Source of the DNA: Flavobacteriales bacterium UBA5939
GTDB taxonomy: Bacteria > Bacteroidota > Bacteroidia > Flavobacteriales > Schleiferiaceae
NCBI GenBank assembly: GCA_002430755.1
Contig: DJCX01000052.1
Coordinates: 570-21,831, forward strand
DNA length: 21,262 nucleotides
Direction of reading: 5' to 3'
This document shows, piece after piece, positions 16,284 through 21,262 of the stretch (the stretch's first letter is position 1; every line of letters begins with the position of its first letter). The position numbers were made by a program, and so were the translations under genes. Under the pieces are notes generated by a model. That model made no database searches. It was not told the origin of the DNA and saw only the letters and a program-made list of their open reading frames with translations.

Positions 16284-16606
16284 TCCTCCTTGACCAAATA
16301 CGATTGCCAGCTCGTGTGGAAGAACAGGACCGCCGTCTCGTTGCGTTCGTTGAAGTATTGAATCATACGCGCCACCGTGGTGACAATTTCTTTGGCCTTT
16401 TCGACGCGCTCTTTCAAGATCAGATCAATGCTATCAATGTAAATGGCGACACCTGTATTAGAGACACTCATGTCCTCAGGATCCTTGTCCTCGTCTTCCT
16501 CACCACCAAGAATCTTAATAATTGGCCAATTCAGGCCTCCAGCATTTAGCTCATCGCGAACTTCTGCTGCATCGACTACAAACTGAATAGAGGTACCTTC
16601 AAACAT
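16280..16606 (-). CDS. Conserved-looking hypothetical protein, 108 aa
   Basis: I do not recognise this family. The 108-aa product is soluble, with no signal peptide and no membrane segment. It has an N-terminal alpha/beta-looking stretch (MFEGTSIQFVVDAAEVRDEL), a very acidic loop (GGEEDEDKDPED, about 34-45), a hydrophobic strand (TGVAIYIDSIDLIL), a helix (RVEKAKEIVTTVARMIQYF) and a compact end (AVLFFHTSWQSYL). That balanced pattern, a proper ATG and the position 23 bp after the nitroreductase stop on the same strand argue that it is a real gene, the last of the minus-strand run. It ends against uvrC with a 4-bp tail-to-tail overlap. A role with the nitroreductase is possible but unproven. Confidence 0.7.
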   Translation of the reverse strand: MFEGTSIQFVVDAAEVRDELNAGGLNWPIIKILGGEEDEDKDPEDMSVSNTGVAIYIDSIDLILKERVEKAKEIVTTVARMIQYFNERNETAVLFFHTSWQSYLVKED

Positions 16607-16629
16607 GTCTCTGAGAATTTTGACAAAGG

Positions 16630-17292
16630 TCAGATAAAATCGGTGATCTGGTCCAATTCTTTTTTAGAGATATCCGGAACCTCAACATTGTCCTTCGCAT
16701 ACCCAACCGGGAGCAATAAAAAGGGCTTTTCGTTCTGTGGGCGACCGAGAATTTTTGACAAGAATCCCATGGGTGATGGCGTGTGCGTCAAGGTACTTAA
16801 GCCCGCAGCATGGATGGCGGCTATTAAAAATCCACAGGCAATGCCTACACTCTCCTGCACGTAGTAATTCTTCGCCTTGCTCCCGTCTCCATTCACATCA
16901 TAGTTCTTGCGAAACACTACAATAAGCCAAGGGGCATCTTCCAAAAAAGGCTTTTGCCAATTCGTGGCAAAGGGCTTGAGATCATCGAGCCATTCTTCTG
17001 AAGCACGACCTCCGTAGAAGGCTTTTTCCTCTTCCTCCGCAGCCTGGCGAATCTGTTTTTTGACCTCGGAATCTTGTACAGCTACAAAGTGCCACGGTTG
17101 CTTATTTGCACCGCTCGGCGCACTTGCCGCTAATGAAATCAATGCTTCAATCTGCTTCTTTGAAACCGGCGCACTCGAATATTCTCGAACACTGCGTCTG
17201 GTACTGAGGTTTTTCTCAAACTGTTCGAAGAGTTTAAGGGCCTCCTCTGAATTTGAAGGCCACGGCTGGTAAGGAATCATAGGTGCATCCAT
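16630..17292 (-). CDS. Nitroreductase-family flavoprotein, iodotyrosine-deiodinase-like
   Basis: An FMN-dependent oxidoreductase of the nitroreductase fold, here 220 aa from the ATG at 17292. A TTG at 17301 would add three residues but is a poor start. FMN-binding motifs are RRSVRE (32-37) and APSGANKQPW (58-67), with LPVGYA near the end. The segment between them follows iodotyrosine deiodinase (IYD) closely: EEEEKAFY, then DDLKPFATNW and QKPFLEDAP. By alignment from memory, the IYD active-site lid residues that grip halotyrosine (human E157, Y161, K182) correspond to E89, Y93 and K114, with the same spacing. Bacterial IYD homologues reductively dehalogenate iodo- or bromotyrosine. The protein is cytoplasmic, without the membrane anchor of mammalian IYD. 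It lies 17 bp after the ABC ATPase gene and 23 bp before the 108-aa gene. The IYD call is strong by motif, but substrate is inferred. Confidence 0.88.
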   Translation of the reverse strand: MDAPMIPYQPWPSNSEEALKLFEQFEKNLSTRRSVREYSSAPVSKKQIEALISLAASAPSGANKQPWHFVAVQDSEVKKQIRQAAEEEEKAFYGGRASEEWLDDLKPFATNWQKPFLEDAPWLIVVFRKNYDVNGDGSKAKNYYVQESVGIACGFLIAAIHAAGLSTLTHTPSPMGFLSKILGRPQNEKPFLLLPVGYAKDNVEVPDISKKELDQITDFI

Positions 17293-17309
17293 ACCCGCCA
17301 AGTTAACTT

Positions 17310-17996
17310 TTATTTTGCCGTATCGCTAATGACCTTGCCGTCGCTGATACTGACCACTCTTTTGGCCTTTGCAATGACTCTATCGTCATGGGTCGCGAAG
17401 ACAAACGTCATGTTTTCTTGGGCGTTCAGCTGCTCCATAATGTCCAGCAATTTTGAGGTGCTTTCAGAATCCAAGTTCGCGGTAGGCTCATCGGCCAAAA
17501 CAAATTTGGGTTTGGATGCTAAGGCACGCGCCACGGCCACGCGCTGCTGCTGGCCTCCTGAGAGCTGACCCGGTCGCTTATCTTCCTTTCCTTCCAAGCC
17601 TACTGCCTTCAAGAGTTGCTCGGCACGGACCAGACGCTCTTCCTTGGGGCGGTCTTGCAGCAGCATGATGAAGCTCACATTCTCTGTAGCACTGAGTACA
17701 GGAATAAGGTTGTAGGCTTGGAAAACGAACCCTATGTTGTGCAATCTAAAATCAATGAGTTCATTGTCCGAGAGGGCTGTGATATCGGTACCGTCAATGA
17801 GTATGGATCCCGAAGTCGGTTGGTCCAAACCGCCAAGTAGATTTAGCAGCGTGGTTTTACCACAGCCCGAAGGACCTTTGAGCGCAGTAAACTCCCCTTC
17901 GGTAATGGTCAAATCGATCCCGTTTACTGCCTTTACAGGAACAGCGCCTTCGTACACTTTGTGAAGCCCACTTACTTCAATAACTGCTTTGCTCAT
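17310..17996 (-). CDS. ABC transporter ATP-binding protein, LolD/MacB type
   Basis: The energising subunit of an FtsX-type ABC system, at the inner face of the cytoplasmic membrane. It has Walker A GPSGCGKTT (41-49), a Q-loop Gln near 93 (FVFQAYNLIPVL), signature LSGGQQQRVAVARAL (145-159), Walker B FVLADEPTANLD (165-176) with catalytic E170, and H-loop H203 in FATHDDR. Length (228 aa) and the N-loop region fit the LolD/MacB/FtsE group, which couples ATP hydrolysis to mechanical movement of periplasmic domains rather than import. It starts 2 bp after the stop of the second permease and follows the LolA-like gene and two permeases, so it almost certainly serves them. Confidence 0.95.
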   Translation of the reverse strand: MSKAVIEVSGLHKVYEGAVPVKAVNGIDLTITEGEFTALKGPSGCGKTTLLNLLGGLDQPTSGSILIDGTDITALSDNELIDFRLHNIGFVFQAYNLIPVLSATENVSFIMLLQDRPKEERLVRAEQLLKAVGLEGKEDKRPGQLSGGQQQRVAVARALASKPKFVLADEPTANLDSESTSKLLDIMEQLNAQENMTFVFATHDDRVIAKAKRVVSISDGKVISDTAK

Positions 17997-17998
17997 AC

Positions 17999-19219
17999 TT
18001 AATTTCCTCTAATGGCTCTCACCGGGTTTAACTTCAATGCTTTATATGCCGGGAACAATGCTGCAATTAGTGCGGTCATGATGACCATTACAGCAATGAT
18101 TACATAATATTCCGGTACAATCTCCGGGTAAATTGTACTCTGCATACCCAGCTCAGCGAGGCCGTCTTTTTTGGTACTCAAATCGAGACCTACCTCCATC
18201 ATAGCACGAACACTTAGATCGCCGAGAACAATCCCAATCGGCCCCGCCACCAATCCAAGCATCAGGGTTTCTATCAAAATCATGAAGAACAACTTGCGCT
18301 TGTTCATACCTACAGCCATGAGCATTCCCAACTCCCGGCGACGTTCTAATACCGCCATAAGCATATTATTGATGATCCCGAAAAGCAGGGCGAGCATGAT
18401 AATTCCGAGAACAAGCACGAGCATAATGCCCATCATATCGTCGGCAAAGCCAAGTTCCGGGCTGTTTTGTTTCCATGAAGTGATGACTGTAGGCAATGCA
18501 ACATTTGCACTAATAGCAGCCGTTTTCTCCTCCGTATCCTCACTCTTGTCGTAACTAATCAATACCTCATGGATGAGCGATGTGCCGATAATGCGTTCGA
18601 CATCCTTCTGCTGCACGTAAATATTGAGTTCGTCCCACGCTGCATTTAACGTTCGGTAGATCCCGCTTACCCTAAACGAGGCTTTATGTATGACTCCATT
18701 ATGATCCTGAAAGGTGAGGACCATTTTCTTTTTCATCCCAAGCCCCATTTTCTCGGCCAATTTTTCACTGATCACTACCCCTTTGCGCACTCGAGTTTCG
18801 AAGAAATCGCCTTCTAGCATGTAGGTCGCGATGGTGGTATTGGCGCGTTCACTTTCCGCGTTTACGCCGATAATTCTTGAGGCGCGAGTTTGCTTCGCCG
18901 AAGCAACCATTCCCTGCAGCATTGTACGTGGCGCATAGCCCGTTACAAAAGACTGCGCTTCCAAGGCAGCGACGAGATTTTCATACGCCTCAGGAGCAAT
19001 GATTGCACTTGGGCTTGGGTCTTCTAAAAAGTCCGAAGAATGCGCTTGACTGTGACCCAAGGTGGCGCCTATTGCTGCCGCTGTACGTTCGTTGTTCATC
19101 CCGAAAGAGAAGCCAATGATGAGAAGTCCCGCCCATATTCCTATGGCAATGGAGCTCAACACAATGATGGAGCGAATTCGAGAGCGCCAGATGTTGCGCC
19201 AAGCGACTTTGAAGATCAT
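17999..19219 (-). CDS. FtsX/MacB-type ABC permease, second of the pair
   Basis: A 406-aa inner-membrane permease with the four-helix layout of LolC/LolE/MacB. One N-terminal helix lies at about residues 16-38, after the cytoplasmic WRNIWRSRIRS segment. A large periplasmic MacB-core-like domain covers about 40-270. Three C-terminal helices follow: around MMGIMLVLVLGIIMLALLFG, around LFFMILIETLMLGLVAG and near YYVIIAVMVIMTALIAALF. The coupling segment ELGMLMAVGMNKRKLFFM and the end KLNPVRAIRG are typical of the family. Its ATG overlaps the stop of the first permease as ATGA (19216-19219). The two permeases are clearly paralogous but differ in the periplasmic domain, so they probably form a heterodimer, as LolC and LolE do. 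Confidence 0.92.
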   Translation of the reverse strand: MIFKVAWRNIWRSRIRSIIVLSSIAIGIWAGLLIIGFSFGMNNERTAAAIGATLGHSQAHSSDFLEDPSPSAIIAPEAYENLVAALEAQSFVTGYAPRTMLQGMVASAKQTRASRIIGVNAESERANTTIATYMLEGDFFETRVRKGVVISEKLAEKMGLGMKKKMVLTFQDHNGVIHKASFRVSGIYRTLNAAWDELNIYVQQKDVERIIGTSLIHEVLISYDKSEDTEEKTAAISANVALPTVITSWKQNSPELGFADDMMGIMLVLVLGIIMLALLFGIINNMLMAVLERRRELGMLMAVGMNKRKLFFMILIETLMLGLVAGPIGIVLGDLSVRAMMEVGLDLSTKKDGLAELGMQSTIYPEIVPEYYVIIAVMVIMTALIAALFPAYKALKLNPVRAIRGN

Positions 19220-20427
19220 GAGCGCATGCTTTCTATCGGATTCAACTTCATGATTTTCACCACTGCATATAAACTCACCAACACCCCAATGATAAAGATG
19301 ATCGTCCCATGATTGAGGTTGATTATGAAGGAAGTAGTAGTGTAGAGCTTGGGCTCAAAATTGTACTGCTCAATGGCCTCCTTCATTTGACCACTGAGGT
19401 CGATGGGGTTGTACTTAAAATAAAATTGGACCGGCTTAACTACTGCCATACCTACGATGGCTCCACCCATGATGAGCATGATGTTTTCTAGTAAAGTCAC
19501 AAAGGCCAATTTGGTTTTCTTCATTCCAATGCTGACCAAAATTCCAAACTCACGCTGGCGCTCAGCCACCATCATAATAACGGTACCCAGCAATACAAAT
19601 GAGATGATGAAATAGAGAATGGTCACGAAGATGCGCCCACCGGCCATATCCACCTCAATGGTCTGAATGATCTCTGGGAACAATTCCTTCCACTCTAAAA
19701 CCTCTAATCCTTCAACGCCCGATCCTTTAAGTGCAGCACCCACCGCCTCGTAATCCGAATCCTTGTCTACAGCGACAACTAGCGTGGTGGCTCGATCGGT
19801 ACAGTTGTACATGTATTGTGCCTTCTGAAAAGGCATTAAAACCAATTGCTTGTTCAACTCCGGGTTGGTCATTCGGGCAATCCCACCAATAGGAAATGCG
19901 CCATATGCCGTTGCACCGTGATAGCCTTGACCCATAAACAACAACGTATCGCCAAGGCCCACATTGAAATACTTTGCCAAGCCCTCGCTGACCACAATCA
20001 CACTATCGTCTCTAGAAAAGCTGCGTCCTTCCAAAAGGATGTCGTCCAGCTGCAAACCCGGCAATTCCACGGCAGGATCTATTCCCATCACCAGTGAGCC
20101 TTTCGTGTTGCTGCCGTGGTACAGCAGCGAAAAACTTTCCATTCTTGGGATCAATCGGTCCACACCGTCGACGGCGAGTAGCTCTTCGCTATTCACTGCA
20201 CCGAGGTCCATGGTACGGTCCAAACTCTGGTCGGCCCAAAATCCATCCTCATGAATCTGAAGGTATCCAAAGTTGTTGCCCACAATCTCGTGGATCATAT
20301 TCTCCCACACACCCACTTGGAAGCTTCGCAACACTACAGCGAAGATGACACAGAACATAACCGCCGCGATAGTGATAACGCTCCGTCCCTTGTTCCTCCA
20401 TATGTTGCGCCAAGCGAGCTTGAGCAT
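19216..20427 (-). CDS. FtsX/MacB-type ABC permease, first of the pair
   Basis: A 403-aa permease built like its downstream neighbour: a cytoplasmic start MLKLAWRNIWRNKGRS, one helix (about 14-36), a periplasmic domain (about 40-270), then three helices near IFVTILYFIISFVLLGTVIM, LENIMLIMGGAIVGMAVV and GTIIFIIGVLVSLYAVV. The motif EFGILVSIGMKKTKLAFV before TM3 and the closing MKLNPIESMRS are family hallmarks. Its ATG overlaps the stop of the LolA-like gene by one base (TAATG, 20425-20429), and its own stop overlaps the next permease start. This tight coupling indicates balanced production of the parts. Extraction of lipid or lipoprotein from the inner membrane is inferred from the family and from the LolA-like neighbour. 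Confidence 0.92.
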   Translation of the reverse strand: MLKLAWRNIWRNKGRSVITIAAVMFCVIFAVVLRSFQVGVWENMIHEIVGNNFGYLQIHEDGFWADQSLDRTMDLGAVNSEELLAVDGVDRLIPRMESFSLLYHGSNTKGSLVMGIDPAVELPGLQLDDILLEGRSFSRDDSVIVVSEGLAKYFNVGLGDTLLFMGQGYHGATAYGAFPIGGIARMTNPELNKQLVLMPFQKAQYMYNCTDRATTLVVAVDKDSDYEAVGAALKGSGVEGLEVLEWKELFPEIIQTIEVDMAGGRIFVTILYFIISFVLLGTVIMMVAERQREFGILVSIGMKKTKLAFVTLLENIMLIMGGAIVGMAVVKPVQFYFKYNPIDLSGQMKEAIEQYNFEPKLYTTTSFIINLNHGTIIFIIGVLVSLYAVVKIMKLNPIESMRS

Positions 20428-21164
20428 TATTTCACGTTTTTGATGTTGGCTTTGGTAAAGAAACTATCCGGTATAGGCGTGGTAAAGTCCACATAACTGT
20501 ACCGAATCTCAGTATAGCTCTCCGGATCCTCTGCCGGAACCATCTTGATGACTTTAGGGAGTTTGCGGCCGTCAAAATTGGTCAATTCTGAAGCGCGCAT
20601 TTCCGTCACTAGGAATTCGTCTTCGTCGTAAAACTCGCCGCCCAATTGTACGAATGTTGCTTTATCGATGTAGGCAATTATTCGACCCCAGACAACCGGT
20701 GCATCTGGTTTTGGCGTTAATTCCAACACCCAGCAATCTGCTCCCGCCACCTGCTTAGAACCTGTAATCTCAGGGGTGTAATCAACCGTCAAGGCACCCG
20801 CATTGATCAATGCGTCGTTCGAGATATCGGTTCCCATCCAGTTTTGGACCAATGCCGCAGGCAAGGCCACCAACTTTTTGATGGCAGGAACATAGTTCCA
20901 AATATCTTCGCCGTTTTTCATAAATACTGTGCCCGCATCGCGCTTGGGTCCAGTAATTAAGATGCAGCTCATGTCGGTGCCCTTGTTCCAAAGTTTGGCA
21001 TCCATGGTACGCTGCCAACCCGGCCGAACCGTAGTAATACTCACCTCGGCTGTGCTCTGCGCACCGCGTAAGTAGGCCTCGCTCTTTTTTAAAATCGTTG
21101 AAGCATCCTGGGCCGCAAGCGTAGTTGCAAGGGCTAAAGAGATTATGGTTAGAATACGTTTCAT
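20427..21164 (-). CDS. Outer-membrane lipoprotein-sorting (LolA-like) periplasmic protein
   Basis: A 245-aa exported protein with signal peptide MKRILTIISLALATTLAAQ and no lipobox, so it is soluble in the periplasm. The mature part fits the LolA/LppX-like half-barrel family: an opening helix (ASTILKKSEAYLRG), then antiparallel strands such as AEVSITTVRPGWQRTMDAKL, MSCILITGPKRDAGTVFMK and IWNYVPAIKKLVALP. The order of a G-P-x-R-D-A-G-T segment, then W-x-Y-x-P, then a late ADCWVLELTPKP strand pair is what I associate with the outer membrane lipoprotein-sorting protein family found next to FtsX-type ABC genes. It would accept a hydrophobic cargo from the two permeases and carry it across the periplasm. 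It is the first gene of the cassette and overlaps the first permease by one base. Cargo unknown. Confidence 0.87.
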   Translation of the reverse strand: MKRILTIISLALATTLAAQDASTILKKSEAYLRGAQSTAEVSITTVRPGWQRTMDAKLWNKGTDMSCILITGPKRDAGTVFMKNGEDIWNYVPAIKKLVALPAALVQNWMGTDISNDALINAGALTVDYTPEITGSKQVAGADCWVLELTPKPDAPVVWGRIIAYIDKATFVQLGGEFYDEDEFLVTEMRASELTNFDGRKLPKVIKMVPAEDPESYTEIRYSYVDFTTPIPDSFFTKANIKNVK

Positions 21165-21214
21165 TGCGTGTTGTTCTGCCTTAGTAACGCCCTCATTTCT
21201 TCAAAGTTTTGAGC

Positions 21215-21262
21215 TTAACCTAGTTTTTGGGCCAATTTTGCCATCTCTTTTTTCGCCGATTT
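21215..21262 (-). CDS. Possible 3' end of an upstream gene (partial)
   Basis: On the minus strand, one frame entering from the window edge reads KSAKKEMAKLAQKLG and stops with TAA at 21217-21215. The Lys/Ala-rich helical composition is gene-like, and the stop lies 50 bp before the LolA-like start, a plausible operon gap. Another frame is also open for about the same length, so 16 codons cannot settle which, if either, is coding. No family can be named. Confidence 0.3.
   Translation of the reverse strand, partial: KSAKKEMAKLAQKLG

Noticed and set aside
16276..16287. AGGATTAATCCT as a bidirectional terminator
   Set aside because: A 12-bp palindrome with no loop and no T-run on either strand cannot form a stable intrinsic terminator.
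17290..17301. TTG at 17301 as the start of the nitroreductase
   Set aside because: An ATG three codons later (17292) is in frame, gives the usual IYD-like N-terminus and is far likelier; TTG starts are rare in this kind of genome.
1..21262. tRNA genes, CRISPR arrays, insertion sequences, prophage or toxin-antitoxin genes
   Set aside because: No cloverleaf-like sequence, no spaced repeats, no transposase or integrase motifs and no terminal inverted repeats were seen in either strand.

Overview
The window looks like chromosomal DNA from a member of the Bacteroidota, probably the order Flavobacteriales. The evidence is a secreted protein with a C-terminal type IX secretion (type B / gliding-motility-associated) sorting domain, gene starts that lack clear Shine-Dalgarno sequences, promoter-like boxes close to the Bacteroidota pattern TAnnTTTG, and a moderate GC content. 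The region is densely coding and ordinary in character. The longest gap is 187 bp. I see no tRNA, rRNA, CRISPR array, insertion sequence or phage gene.

Layout. (1) Positions 1-1784, minus strand: a divergent, shortened 1-deoxy-xylulose-5-phosphate synthase (isoprenoid MEP pathway), followed by a secreted YceI-like protein cut by the window edge. (2) Positions 1886-8446, minus strand: a complete tripartite efflux operon in the order TetR regulator, TolC-type outer-membrane channel, lipoprotein periplasmic adaptor, RND pump. It ends at a strong intrinsic terminator (1813-1853). A 28-bp palindrome (8488-8515) in front of tetR is the likely operator. (3) Positions 8634-12112, plus strand: asnS (asparaginyl-tRNA synthetase), rpoN (sigma-54) and a small PAP2-like membrane protein, packed as an operon. 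(4) Positions 12179-14407, plus strand: a 742-residue secreted cell-surface protein carrying the T9SS type B sorting domain, closed by an intrinsic terminator at 14440-14471. (5) Positions 14484-16283, plus strand: uvrC (nucleotide excision repair), which begins only 12 bp after that terminator. (6) Positions 16280-21164, minus strand: a compact run of six genes. First come an outer-membrane-lipoprotein-sorting (LolA-like) protein, two FtsX/MacB-type permeases and a LolD-type ATPase. These are followed by a nitroreductase that keeps the iodotyrosine-deiodinase substrate triad, and an unknown 108-residue protein whose stop codon overlaps that of uvrC tail to tail. The last bases may hold the 3' end of one further upstream gene.

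How the genes work together. Region 2 is a self-contained, probably self-regulated drug or solute efflux pump spanning both membranes. The first four genes of region 6 look like a dedicated envelope lipid/lipoprotein extraction ABC system with its own periplasmic carrier. No wholly novel system is evident. The points most worth a second look are the reduced Dxs, the IYD-like nitroreductase with its unknown partner, the LolA-like/ABC cassette, and two genes (dxs and uvrC) that both start right after a terminator with a -7-like box 4-5 nt from the ATG, which suggests leaderless transcripts.
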